Source: Gemmatimonadota bacterium
GTDB lineage: Bacteria; Latescibacterota; UBA2968; UBA8231
Reading direction: 5' to 3'
DNA: 18,700 nucleotides
Assembly: GCA_002712305.1 (NCBI GenBank)
Contig: PATE01000038.1
Span: 1-18,700, forward strand
Of the stretch, positions 1-7,895 are shown piece after piece. Made by a program: the position numbers and the translations under genes. The notes below the pieces were generated by a model. That model searched no databases, was not told where the DNA came from, and worked only from the letters and a program-made list of their open reading frames with translations. Numbering within the stretch: position 1 is the stretch's first letter; each line of letters opens with the position of its first letter.

Positions 1-112
1 TTTCGTGTGGGCATGTAGGTCTGTACGGAATGAGTGATGGCTAGTGTGGTCAAGCACCCAGGATTGGTCAGGATCAGACCGAACCGATCGGCCTGGGCCA
101 TGAACGCGGCAC

Positions 113-142
113 GTCAGTTTAACTGACCGCCCGGAGCGGGCG
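113..142. promoter_or_regulatory. Two adjacent inverted repeats (operator or terminator-like)
   Basis: GTCAGTT-T-AACTGAC at 113-127 is a perfect 7-bp inverted repeat around one base. It is followed directly by CGCCCG-GAG-CGGGCG at 128-142, a perfect 6-bp GC stem with a 3-base loop. The first looks like a dimeric-regulator half-site pair. The second would form a stable RNA hairpin but has no T-run after it, so it is not a classical intrinsic terminator. The function is inferred only from symmetry. Confidence 0.35.
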
Positions 143-218
143 ATTACCGGCGCCACACTGTGCCCTTATCATTACTATCCGCGACAGACCAGATTGTTGA
201 GGACTCGTATCTTGTTCC

Positions 219-247
219 GGAGTTGCTGAGATGTCGTCGTCAACTCC
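219..247. promoter_or_regulatory. Leader hairpin upstream of the spermidine synthase-like gene
   Basis: GGAGTTG (219-225) and CAACTCC (241-247) form a perfect 7-bp stem with a 15-base loop, about 60 nt before the GTG start at 309. It could be a 5'-UTR structure. No known riboswitch architecture is recognisable. Confidence 0.2.
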
Positions 248-308
248 ACGAAGACACGAAACACATCGGAGATCAGGAACCTTGAGGAACGGATGCAGGT
301 AAAAGACT

Positions 309-2630
309 GTGACTGAGCGGCTTTCCTTTCAGAGACTGCTCCCGATCATCTTTTTCGTCTCAGGCGGGACCGGTATCTCGTACGAGATTCTGTGGCAGCG
401 ATTCGCCGTGGATATCGTTGGCGGCGAAACCACAGCGGTGGCCTTGGTGGTTTCGCTCGTATTCGTCGGGCTGGGTTTGGGGTCATGGCTTGGGACCCAG
501 GTGGTAACAAGGACGCGCAGCCCAAAGAGGGTGTACGGCCTGGTGGAGATCGGGATCGGGGCGACGGCCGGTCTGGTTCCCTTGATCATGCCCTGGTGCA
601 GCACGGTTGGCGGACAGTCGATCACCATGTCCGTCATCGTGGTCGTGCTGGTCATGGCGATTCCTGCCACGCTCATTGGGGCGACGTTTCCTGCGATGGT
701 GAGGCTATACCGAGCCCAGAACGTGACGGGTCGGGTTGGCATCGTCTACAGTGCCAATCTCGCCGGGGCACTGGTCGGAAGCCTCTCGCTGACGTTCTAC
801 GTCCTCCCTCAGTTGGGGCGTGTGGGGACCAGTTCCGTGCTCGCAGTCGTCAACGTCGCGATCGGCGTTTTGGTAATGCTTGTGCCGACAACGACTGAGC
901 CGACCTCTTCGCCGAGCCCAGCGCTGCAGAGGTCGGAGCAAGGGTGGCAATTGTCAGAGCATTGGGCCCTCGGGCTGGCCGCGGTGAGCGGTTCCTTGTC
1001 GATGGGTATCCAGGTGCTCTTTACGCGAGCGCTGGCGCTCTCCGCGCCGGGTTCCGTGTACATGTTCGGGTTGGTGCTGTCCGCATATCTGCTGGGACTG
1101 GTGGTGGGGTCAGCGGCCATCGTGCCGTGGTTTCGGCGTCGAATGCCCACAGCTCAACATCTGTACGGCATTTACTTAGCGAGTGCTTGCGTTCTCGTCG
1201 CCACCGTCTGGTCGCTACAGTGGTTTCGAGCCGCGTTCAGGCCCGCACTCAAGACGATCGGCGTTGAGACCTGGGGCGGATACGTTGCGAGCCTGGGTGG
1301 TTTCTCGATGCTATTGCTGGTTCCAGCAACTGCCCTCATGGGCGTTGCGTTTCCGCTGCTCGTCTCCGTAGCGTCCGATCCTGGACGTGTCACCTCGGGC
1401 GCAGGGCGACTGTACTCGAGCAACACCATCGGCGGGGCGCTGGGTTCCATCGCTGGGTTATTCCTCATGCCGTGGCTGGGTCTGGTGCCGGCCATGCTCG
1501 CGGTCTCCGGTTCGTATGCCGGCCTTGCCATCGTCGTTGCGTTCCTCGCGCCTGCCGAGGGGCGACTTCGTCTTCATCTGTTGGCAGGCGCAGTCGTGGT
1601 TGCGATCGTTGCCATGTCCGTGGGCTTTCAGCCGAATGTGCATGGAGAGGGTCGGGGTAAGTCGCTTTATCGACACGATGGCAGTTCGGGAACGATCACA
1701 GTGGAAGAAACCCGGCCGCATGTCCTGCGGCTGGCGGTCAACAACAACTACGGCCTGAACGTCACGACGCCCGGCACCGTCGAGATGCAGTATCGGTTGG
1801 GCCACTTGCCCATTCTGATCCACGGCGAGCCGAAGAAGGCCCTCCTGCTTGGTTTTGCTACAGGCAACACGCTGGCGGCGGTTCAGCAAGGCATCCCGGC
1901 AGGAGAGATTCACTGTGTCGAGCTGCACGAGACGTTGTTTGACCTGGCCAGATTCTTCGAAGATGTCAACCACCGTGTCGCGCACGAGCCGGAGGTGAGA
2001 CTCATTCCTGGGGACGGACGGCGGTACCTCCGAACGTCCGATGAACGATACGATCTCATTATCGGCGACCTCTATCTCCCGAGGAACCCGGGCGTAGGGG
2101 CCATGTACAGCCGCGAGCACTTCCAGGCAGCAAGATCGAGTTTGACTTCGGGCGGCGTTTTTGTCGCCTGGGTCCCTCTATTCCAGATGGACCGAACGGC
2201 CGTGAGTTCCGTCGTGGCGGCGTTCACGGATGTCTTCACCAACGCCGTTGGAATCATCGGTCACGCGCACAGTACTCATCCGGTGTTGGGACTCGTTGGG
2301 GTTCGGGGCGATCGGGAGATCGCCTGGACAGGACCGCTCGAGTCGGAGCTCAGCGAGCGCGTGCTGAAATCGATCAAGCGGATTCCATACGTAAATAGCT
2401 TCCGCACCCGTGAGCAGTTATCCATTTTCTCGCGAGGCGGCGGGCGTCTTACACTGGGCTATCGACAGCTGAAGAATCTCGCAAGCCTCAGCGACCCAAA
2501 CACATTGGACAACAACATCCTGGAGTTTCGCGCACCGAGAGCGCTGCTGAGTTCCCAACTCCGTGGCGAACCGCTCGGCGTTTCGTATTGGAGGCCGTTC
2601 TTCGTCAACGCCATTGCTTCTGAAGATTAG
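309..2630 (+). CDS. Membrane-fused spermidine synthase-like protein
   Basis: The 773-aa protein has two parts. Residues 1-440 are a polytopic membrane region of about a dozen hydrophobic helices, in two related halves: both contain the pattern 'Y.[SA]N..G...GS', near residues 147-158 and 369-380. Residues 460-690 resemble the Rossmann domain of polyamine aminopropyltransferases. They show the nucleotide-binding turn LGFATGN (514-520), the acidic VELHE (537-541), GDGRRYLR (568-575) and DLIIGDLYLP (582-591). The usual spermidine synthase DSSDP-type motif is replaced by GDLYLP, so whether it makes spermidine is open; another aminopropyl or methyl transfer in the membrane is possible. The start is GTG, with only a weak AGG about 10 nt upstream. 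No operon partner is obvious. Confidence 0.85.
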   Translation: MTERLSFQRLLPIIFFVSGGTGISYEILWQRFAVDIVGGETTAVALVVSLVFVGLGLGSWLGTQVVTRTRSPKRVYGLVEIGIGATAGLVPLIMPWCSTVGGQSITMSVIVVVLVMAIPATLIGATFPAMVRLYRAQNVTGRVGIVYSANLAGALVGSLSLTFYVLPQLGRVGTSSVLAVVNVAIGVLVMLVPTTTEPTSSPSPALQRSEQGWQLSEHWALGLAAVSGSLSMGIQVLFTRALALSAPGSVYMFGLVLSAYLLGLVVGSAAIVPWFRRRMPTAQHLYGIYLASACVLVATVWSLQWFRAAFRPALKTIGVETWGGYVASLGGFSMLLLVPATALMGVAFPLLVSVASDPGRVTSGAGRLYSSNTIGGALGSIAGLFLMPWLGLVPAMLAVSGSYAGLAIVVAFLAPAEGRLRLHLLAGAVVVAIVAMSVGFQPNVHGEGRGKSLYRHDGSSGTITVEETRPHVLRLAVNNNYGLNVTTPGTVEMQYRLGHLPILIHGEPKKALLLGFATGNTLAAVQQGIPAGEIHCVELHETLFDLARFFEDVNHRVAHEPEVRLIPGDGRRYLRTSDERYDLIIGDLYLPRNPGVGAMYSREHFQAARSSLTSGGVFVAWVPLFQMDRTAVSSVVAAFTDVFTNAVGIIGHAHSTHPVLGLVGVRGDREIAWTGPLESELSERVLKSIKRIPYVNSFRTREQLSIFSRGGGRLTLGYRQLKNLASLSDPNTLDNNILEFRAPRALLSSQLRGEPLGVSYWRPFFVNAIASED

Positions 2631-2659
2631 GGAAGAGCGACATCCTTGGCGGGCTCGTC

Positions 2660-2845
2660 GTGTTCGTGGGCAGTGGGACGTCGTACTACCTGGCAGCCAA
2701 CACAGGAGATCAAGGTGGAGTGGCGGCCTACCTCTTTCAGGTGACGGTGATGTCGACCTATGTGGTGCTCTTGATTCTTTTGACGGGCATGAACTTTCTG
2801 CTGGCACGCAAGGGGTCTCGACAGGTTCGAGACGAGCCGACCTGA
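2660..2845 (+). CDS. Small two-helix membrane ORF, possibly a gene remnant
   Basis: The 61-aa frame begins at GTG 2660, 29 nt after the spermidine synthase-like gene. Residues 1-13 are moderately hydrophobic, and residues 24-49 form a strong hydrophobic helix followed by a basic tail (ARKGSR). No ribosome binding site precedes the GTG. The same frame is open and hydrophobic upstream to a TGA at 2621 without another start codon, so the first helix really begins before the GTG. That fits the 3' end of a lost membrane gene at least as well as an intact small protein. I do not recognise the family. Confidence 0.35.
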   Translation: MFVGSGTSYYLAANTGDQGGVAAYLFQVTVMSTYVVLLILLTGMNFLLARKGSRQVRDEPT

Positions 2846-2855
2846 GAGCTGGCCC

Positions 2856-3605
2856 TCAGCGTAGCAGGACCATCTTGCGCGTAAGGACTCCCTGCGCGCT
2901 GGTCAGCCGATAGACGTAGACGCCACTGGCGAGGCGCTGCCCGGCCGCATCGCGACCGTCCCAGATGGCCACGTGCTGCCCCGCGACCTGGTCGCCATCG
3001 ACCAGTGTCCCCACCTGTTGACCCAGCGCGTTGTAGATCTGCACTTCGGCGCCTCCATTCTCGGACAACCGGTAGCCGATCACAGTGGAAGCGTTGAAGG
3101 GATTGGGATAGCTCGGGTCCAGGCCGAAGACGACCGGCTCTGAACCGGCGTCCATGGCCGTCGCCCCCTCCTGCAGCACCGTTCGATAGAGTCCCCACGG
3201 CGTGGCGGCGTAGATGTGATCCGGCGCCTCCGGATCCGGGGCCACATCGAAGAAGAGCGGCCAACCTGCCAGCCTATCGCTCACATCCTGCCACTGACCA
3301 CCGAAATCCTGGCTGATCAGCAGGCGGCGGCCGGCGGCCAGAAACATCCTACCCGGCTCGGATGGATCGAATCGTAGCCGGGCCCGACCGTGCGGTGTCA
3401 GCACCGGTGCGGGCAATCGCCGGAAGGATTCGCCTCTATCTTCCGACCGCCAGAGACCCCTTCGTGTCACGAGGTAGAGATTCTGCGGTTCCCAGGGGCT
3501 CGGGCGTAGATCGAGGATGGTGCTGTCGAAAGTCGTGCCCACGTCGCGCCAGGCCTTTCGTTTTCGATCAAGAGTGACCGATCTGATTTGACCACTGAAT
3601 GACAA
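2856..3605 (-). CDS. 5'-truncated Asp-box propeller protein with FlgD-Ig/T9SS sorting domain
   Basis: The frame encodes 249 aa. The first ~150 residues are part of a BNR/sortilin-like propeller: Asp-box motifs occur as SEDRGESF (residues ~54-61) and SQDFGGQW (~98-105). Residues ~165-249 are a C-terminal FlgD-Ig/T9SS type A-like sorting domain, with YPNPFN near its start, then YNALGQQV, WDGRDAAGQ and LASGVYVYRL, ending KMVLLR. Proteins with this tail are normally exported and start with a signal peptide, but here the frame opens right after a TGA (3606-3608) with only a TTG and no signal peptide. The 5' part, including export signal and further blades, is therefore missing. Such tails are typical of FCB-group bacteria. 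It is likely non-functional as it stands. Confidence 0.75.
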   Translation of the reverse strand: MSFSGQIRSVTLDRKRKAWRDVGTTFDSTILDLRPSPWEPQNLYLVTRRGLWRSEDRGESFRRLPAPVLTPHGRARLRFDPSEPGRMFLAAGRRLLISQDFGGQWQDVSDRLAGWPLFFDVAPDPEAPDHIYAATPWGLYRTVLQEGATAMDAGSEPVVFGLDPSYPNPFNASTVIGYRLSENGGAEVQIYNALGQQVGTLVDGDQVAGQHVAIWDGRDAAGQRLASGVYVYRLTSAQGVLTRKMVLLR

Positions 3606-3657
3606 TCACCCTGAGTAACTTCTCTCATCACTCCTGCACAGAAGAGGCACCCATCTC

Positions 3658-4656
3658 ATGGATGCACCACAGGACCTTGGCCCCGCCGACTATCGCTGGC
3701 AGCATGTGACGGACACGCCCGGTTTCAGCGGTCGCGATGGCGTAGGTGCTCTGATCTTCAAGGACCGCATGTTCTTGCTCGGTGGCTGGAATCCAACGGT
3801 TCCCGAGTACTATCCCCGTGCCTGTGTCAATGACGTATGGAGTTCTGACAACGGGGAACAGTGGATCCTCGAGAAAGAGAACACGTTCAACAGCACACCC
3901 TTCTTCGCACTTGGCAACGATTGGGAGGGCACTCACACGGCAGGCTACGTCGTTTACGAGAACAAGATGTGGATCGTGGGCGGCGATCCACTCCAAGGCC
4001 ACTATCAGCCCGACGTGTGGAATTCACAGGACGGTCGTGATTGGCACTTCGTCAATCCGGGAGCCCCCGTACCATGGTCGCCGCGATGCCTGCACCACAC
4101 CTTCGTGCTGGACGGCAAGATCTGGGTGCTTGGTGGTCAGACTTTGCCTCAGTTCGCGCCGTCCCCTGAAGCATTCTACCAGGATCTCTGGTGTACGGAA
4201 GATGGCCTCCATTGGACAGAAGTCTCGATGTCCGAGCCCTATTCGCCAGCGCGCGGGATGTACAGTGGTTATGTCTATCTGCACGATCGTATCTGGCTTC
4301 TGGGTGGCGGTACCTACGACACACCGAAGCAGCCGCACTACGTCTACTACAATGATATCTGGTGTTCGTCGGACGCGATTAGATGGGAACGACAACGGGC
4401 TGAGGCACCGTGGAAACCACGGGTCTACCACAATGTCGCGGTCTTTGACGATCGCATGTGGATCCTCGGCGGCCAGACAGCGGATGGCAACAGTAACGAC
4501 GTCTGGTACTCATCCAACGGCGTCGATTGGTACGAACTCGAGGATACGCCGTGGCCGAATCGTCACGCGGCAAGCACGTTCGATTACAAAGGGGCGTTGT
4601 GGCTAATGGGCGGTTGCCATCTGCAGTCGGATGTCTGGAAACTCGTCCGTGTTTGA
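3658..4656 (+). CDS. Six-repeat Kelch beta-propeller protein
   Basis: The 332-aa protein is built almost entirely of Kelch-type repeats. Six copies of a [MIL][WF][IVL][LVM]GG strand alternate with six copies of [ND]D[VIL]W, five of which extend to a D/N-G-x-x-W type turn (for example DVWSSDNGEQW and DVWYSSNGVDW). This predicts a six-bladed propeller. AGAAGAGG (3640-3647) lies 10 nt before the ATG. There is no signal peptide or lipobox, so it appears cytoplasmic unless the true N-terminus was lost. Kelch propellers bind proteins or carbohydrates, and some are galactose oxidase-like or sialate mutarotases. No catalytic residues can be assigned here. It is divergent from the truncated gene at its left. 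Confidence 0.8.
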   Translation: MDAPQDLGPADYRWQHVTDTPGFSGRDGVGALIFKDRMFLLGGWNPTVPEYYPRACVNDVWSSDNGEQWILEKENTFNSTPFFALGNDWEGTHTAGYVVYENKMWIVGGDPLQGHYQPDVWNSQDGRDWHFVNPGAPVPWSPRCLHHTFVLDGKIWVLGGQTLPQFAPSPEAFYQDLWCTEDGLHWTEVSMSEPYSPARGMYSGYVYLHDRIWLLGGGTYDTPKQPHYVYYNDIWCSSDAIRWERQRAEAPWKPRVYHNVAVFDDRMWILGGQTADGNSNDVWYSSNGVDWYELEDTPWPNRHAASTFDYKGALWLMGGCHLQSDVWKLVRV

Positions 4657-4820
4657 GTTGACTGCCTTCGCTGACAAAGAGTTACGCGTTTTCGTGTGAG
4701 GTGGCAGTGCGACTCGTCATTCGGACGCTCACCCGGTCGAAGCCACCAGACGCATGCCAGGCTCACGATAATGATCCCACCCCTCGCCTCATGACGACCT
4801 TTTCCACAGGATCCCTCGAC

Positions 4821-5543
4821 ATGAAATACGCTCCGTACGTTTGCTCCATCCTCGCCCTCGTCGCGCTCGTTGCCAACCCGAACCCTGTCGCGGCACAGGA
4901 CGGGAGTCTTAAGTTCCCCGTCGCCAGCCCACCCGCGTCCGTCCCTGATCAGATCGGTCTGACGAATGTCGAGATCCAGTATGGACGACCTGGCGTCAAA
5001 GGGCGCACGATCTTTGGTGACCTCATTCCTTACGGCGAGTTGTGGCGTACCGGCGCCAATGCGGCAACGAGAATCACGTTCGATACGGCCGTCACCTTCG
5101 GGGGGTAACCGCTTGCCGCCGGAACCTACGCGTTGTTCACTATGCCCGGTGAGGAGCAGTGGACCGTCATCCTCAACTCGGCCACCGAGCAATGGGGCTC
5201 ATACGGACACGATCCCGAGTTGGATGTTGTCCGCGTGGACGTGAAGACCGAGACACTTGCCCGATCCGTGGAGACGATGCGAGTCGGCATTGACCACATC
5301 CGCGACGATTCGGCCCAGTTGACCTTCGCTTGGGAGCGTTCCGGATTCTCCGTCCCCATCGAAGTCGATGTGGTGACCCAGCTTGTGCCCAAGATCGAAG
5401 AGGTCATGGCCGCACCGGGCGACAGTGCTGGCGCGCGTGAGACGGCAGAAAGAGCACTGAGCGTCGCGCGAGGCATTGATGGCGAGCTGGGTGTCGAGTA
5501 TGCGCGAATGAGCGAGGCGCTGCTGGCCGGACTCGAGGATTAG
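4821..5543 (+). pseudogene. DUF2911 secreted protein interrupted by an in-frame TAA
   Basis: Starting at ATG 4821, the first ~26 residues are a signal peptide ending PVAAQ. The mature part matches DUF2911: GVKGRTIFG, LIPYGELWRTGANAATRITFD, then VTFGG. Codon 96 is TAA (5106-5108), and the same frame continues at once with PLAAGTYALFTMPG, the expected next strand of the family, to a TAG at 5541-5543. Nothing is deleted or shifted. Family members often have Lys at this position, so one base change (for example AAA to TAA) explains the break. The full product would be ~240 aa. An upstream in-frame ATG at 4791 would place polar residues before the signal peptide and is less likely. The function of DUF2911 is unknown. 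Confidence 0.8.
5106..5108 (+). other. Premature TAA stop inside the DUF2911 gene
   Basis: TAA follows a run of six G (5100-5105) and splits the family's conserved G-G-x-P-L-x-A-G-T-Y segment at x. Both flanks are in one frame, so it is a point nonsense change, a base-call error or a readthrough site, not a frameshift. Confidence 0.8.
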
Positions 5544-5556
5544 GTTTTCCGGGAAT

Positions 5557-5874
5557 TTAGCTGAACTGACCGGATTCGCGCAGCTCGGCGGTGAAGGCCT
5601 TGAATCGAGCCTTCTCCTCTTCAGGAACGTCTCGCCAGTCGACATCATGAATGGCTCCGTACAGCGCGTACAGATAGCCGGCGTTGCAGGCCTTCGCGCT
5701 TCGGCCCTGCTTCTTTCTCGCATAGAGCATCTTCACGAACGCGGTTTCCGGCTCCAGGGCTTTCAGCTCAGCGGCGGTGAAGATCCCGGCGGCATTGAGA
5801 TCGCGGGCGCACGCGGGGCCGAGATTTCGCATTTCATCAATCGGCCGATCATCTGCCTGTCTCGAAGTGGTCAT
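5557..5874 (-). CDS. Stand-alone TfoX C-terminal-domain protein
   Basis: The 105-aa protein matches the TfoX C-terminal domain: 'MRNLGPACARDLNAAGI' followed by TAAELKALEPETAFVKML, a helix-hairpin-helix-like start seen in Sxy/TfoX proteins, then YLYALYGAIHDVDW. The TfoX N-terminal domain is absent; stand-alone C-terminal versions are common. In gammaproteobacteria TfoX/Sxy regulates competence, but that role cannot be carried over to a lone C-terminal domain. Its ATG overlaps the stop of the upstream transporter (ATGA, 5871-5874), implying translational coupling at the distal end of the operon. It ends in TAA, which shows TAA is used as a stop in this genome. Confidence 0.75.
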   Translation of the reverse strand: MTTSRQADDRPIDEMRNLGPACARDLNAAGIFTAAELKALEPETAFVKMLYARKKQGRSAKACNAGYLYALYGAIHDVDWRDVPEEEKARFKAFTAELRESGQFS

Positions 5875-6713
5875 TCGGTGACGACCAGGGCCAGGGCAAG
5901 AATGGCGACACAGACTCCTGCCACGGCAGGACGATTCAGCCGCTCACGCCAGAAGAAGTGAGCGAAGAGATTGTCGAGAACCACGACCGTGCACCCCATG
6001 ACCGGGAAGAAGAGGGTCCCGGGCAGCTTGCTGAGTGCTGTGAGAATGACGCAGAGGGCTCCCGTATTGTACGCGCCAATGAAGACACCGAGTCTTACTG
6101 CAGGCCAAGTGGGACGCCGCTTCCTCAGTACAACGAAGAGGCCTCCGATCACACCCGCCGTCGCACCCGTCAACATCAAGACCTGCAGGAATGCGTCGTC
6201 CAGACCTCTGTAGTGAACGGACCGCAGACTCGTGTGACTCAATCCTTGCCAGAGGCAGATCAAACCGAGCAGGCCAAAGGCACGTAGCCCTGAGAAACGG
6301 GCATGCGGCGCCGCTCTCGGTGTCATCAACACGAGTGCCAGCAGGGCAAGGAGTAAGCCCACCGTCTGGGGAACTGTCAGTGGCTCGTTCCACAGATAAA
6401 CGCCGAAGAAGACCGGTACGATGATGGCGATGCGGAAGGCACTGACCACAGATCCGACGGGGGCAACGGTCAATGCGAAGTTCATCAACAACATGGAGCT
6501 GATAAAGAGAAACCCCGTGACGAGTCCCGTTTCGATCGTTCTTTCGGGAAAGACCCAGCCGTCCGTGAGAAGGAGATAGGTACCGATAAGGACAGCGACG
6601 GTGAAATAGTTCGTCGCGACAACGACCGGAGCGTAGTAGCCTCGCCGTTCTCCAAGTTTGAAGAACTGTACGAAGGCGAAGTCAAGGACAGCGGAAAGGA
6701 AGAGCCAGGGCAT
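5871..6713 (-). CDS. EamA/DMT-family transporter
   Basis: The 280-aa protein consists of about ten hydrophobic helices in two EamA halves. The first half ends in FFGVYLWNEPLTVPQTVGLLL, truncated here to its hallmark 'W.E.LT..Q..G'. The second half ends in the related FFWRERLNRPAVAGVCVAIL. The length is typical of drug/metabolite transporters, which usually export small metabolites or exchange sugars and amino acids across the inner membrane. Its ATG follows the dehydratase stop by 12 nt, with GAGG about 10 nt upstream. Position in the operon suggests it moves a substrate or product of the sugar-acid pathway, but the sequence does not reveal the substrate. Confidence 0.85.
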   Translation of the reverse strand: MPWLFLSAVLDFAFVQFFKLGERRGYYAPVVVATNYFTVAVLIGTYLLLTDGWVFPERTIETGLVTGFLFISSMLLMNFALTVAPVGSVVSAFRIAIIVPVFFGVYLWNEPLTVPQTVGLLLALLALVLMTPRAAPHARFSGLRAFGLLGLICLWQGLSHTSLRSVHYRGLDDAFLQVLMLTGATAGVIGGLFVVLRKRRPTWPAVRLGVFIGAYNTGALCVILTALSKLPGTLFFPVMGCTVVVLDNLFAHFFWRERLNRPAVAGVCVAILALALVVTE

Positions 6714-6725
6714 CTATCGACAGCC

Positions 6726-7895
6726 TCACGAATAGGGTAGTCGTGCCTGGAGGTCCTCCAAGTTCACGCGATGGTCTTCGATGCCGTCCAGGTTGAGTTC
6801 GAGACCCAACCCAGGTCGCCCATTGGGATGGATCGAGCCGTCGCGGATGTCGAAAAATGGCGTGACGAGTCCTGCCATTCTGGTGAACCAAGTGTGCAGA
6901 CATTCTTCACGGTAGAGATTGGGCGTCGCCATACTGAGTTGGAAGGATGCGGCCAGAGCAACCGGGCCCAGTGCGTCGTGCGGGCTGACGCGGATATACT
7001 GGACTTCTGCCATGGTAGCGATCCGTCGCCATTCGCTGATGCCTCCACACCACGCCACATCTGGCATCACGTAGTCGACGAGTCGGTCGTTGAGCAGTTG
7101 CCAGTAGTCCCACCGTGTGAAATGACGCTCCCCCGCGCAGAGCGGTACGTCGGTGTTTTCACGGATCTGGCGCAAGGCGTTGTCGCTTTCGACGTGCGTC
7201 GGCTCCTCGAACCACACCAGGTCGATGGGCGCCAACGCCTGAGAAGCTTTGATCGCACTGGCCACGTCGAAACGGCCATGGGCGTCGACCATTAGTTCGT
7301 AGTCGGGACCTACTGCCTCGCGCAGCGCTTCCATCCAGTGCAGCGCCTGGGCAACGGATTTCGGGTCGAGGCGTTCCACCTGATGGGCACCTTTGAACGC
7401 CGATCCAGCTGCTTGGGTCTGAGGGAAGGGATCGGTCTTTATCGCCTGATAGCCCTGCTCTTTGGCCTGCTTGGCCTGGCTGACCATCCCATTCAGGTCG
7501 TCGCTGTGCCACTGGTCACGGACGTGTGTGTACAGGGGCACCGAATCGCGTACCGGACCGCCGAGCAGGTCATAGATCGGGACGCCCAGCATCTTGCCAC
7601 GCAAATCCCACAGTGCGATATCGATGGCCGAGATCAGATGGGAGATATACCCACGCCCATTGAGACTGGAATAGGCGTGGAAGAGGCGCTGCCAGATTTC
7701 TTCGATATGCCTCGGATCTGTGCCGATCACCAACGGCTTGATGGCCTCCAGACCGCGGACCAGATGTGGATTGCCGATATACTCGGTGCATTCGCCCAGA
7801 CCGCTCAGGCCTTCGTCGGTATCTACTTCGACAAACACCCAGGCCAGAGTGTCGATGGGCATCACGATGTGAGTGCGAATACCGGTGATCTTCAT
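6726..7895 (-). CDS. Mandelate racemase/muconate lactonizing-type sugar-acid dehydratase
   Basis: The 389-aa enolase-superfamily enzyme has an N-terminal capping domain (residues 1-~120) and a TIM barrel. Visible active-site residues are K153 and D155 in AIKTDPF, metal ligands D204 (with H206) in VDAHGRFD, E230 in WFEEP and E256 in CAGER, D279, and H306 in VSPHDALGP. This layout resembles the galactonate/gluconate/mannonate-type acid-sugar dehydratases, which remove water from aldonic acids to give 2-keto-3-deoxy acids. The exact substrate cannot be read from sequence. The start ATG overlaps the stop of the DUF6807 gene as ATGA, and AGGAGAG lies 9 nt upstream. The active site looks intact. 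Confidence 0.88.
   Translation of the reverse strand: MKITGIRTHIVMPIDTLAWVFVEVDTDEGLSGLGECTEYIGNPHLVRGLEAIKPLVIGTDPRHIEEIWQRLFHAYSSLNGRGYISHLISAIDIALWDLRGKMLGVPIYDLLGGPVRDSVPLYTHVRDQWHSDDLNGMVSQAKQAKEQGYQAIKTDPFPQTQAAGSAFKGAHQVERLDPKSVAQALHWMEALREAVGPDYELMVDAHGRFDVASAIKASQALAPIDLVWFEEPTHVESDNALRQIRENTDVPLCAGERHFTRWDYWQLLNDRLVDYVMPDVAWCGGISEWRRIATMAEVQYIRVSPHDALGPVALAASFQLSMATPNLYREECLHTWFTRMAGLVTPFFDIRDGSIHPNGRPGLGLELNLDGIEDHRVNLEDLQARLPYS

Larger units (their letters stand above)
1..308. other. Non-coding leader before the spermidine synthase-like gene
   Basis: No convincing reading frame is visible in these 308 bases on either strand. The stretch holds two adjacent inverted repeats at 113-142 and a longer-loop hairpin at 219-247, each listed separately. 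It probably contains the promoter and 5' leader of the gene starting at 309, and perhaps the end of a transcript from further left, but I cannot name a clear -35/-10 pair. Confidence 0.5.

Noticed and set aside
128-142. Intrinsic terminator in the left leader
   Set aside because: The stem is stable but no run of T follows on either strand, so only a generic hairpin is claimed.
1458-2120. 220-codon minus-strand frame inside the spermidine synthase-like gene
   Set aside because: It is a shadow of a clearly coding plus-strand gene, with no family signature or ribosome site; long antisense frames are common at this GC content.
5106-5108. TAA reassigned to an amino acid in this organism
   Set aside because: The TfoX-domain gene uses TAA as its normal stop, and no other gene in the window has an internal TAA.
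4584-5192. 202-codon minus-strand frame across the Kelch/DUF2911 junction
   Set aside because: Composition is poor, no motif is visible, and it lies opposite recognisable Kelch and DUF2911 coding sequence.
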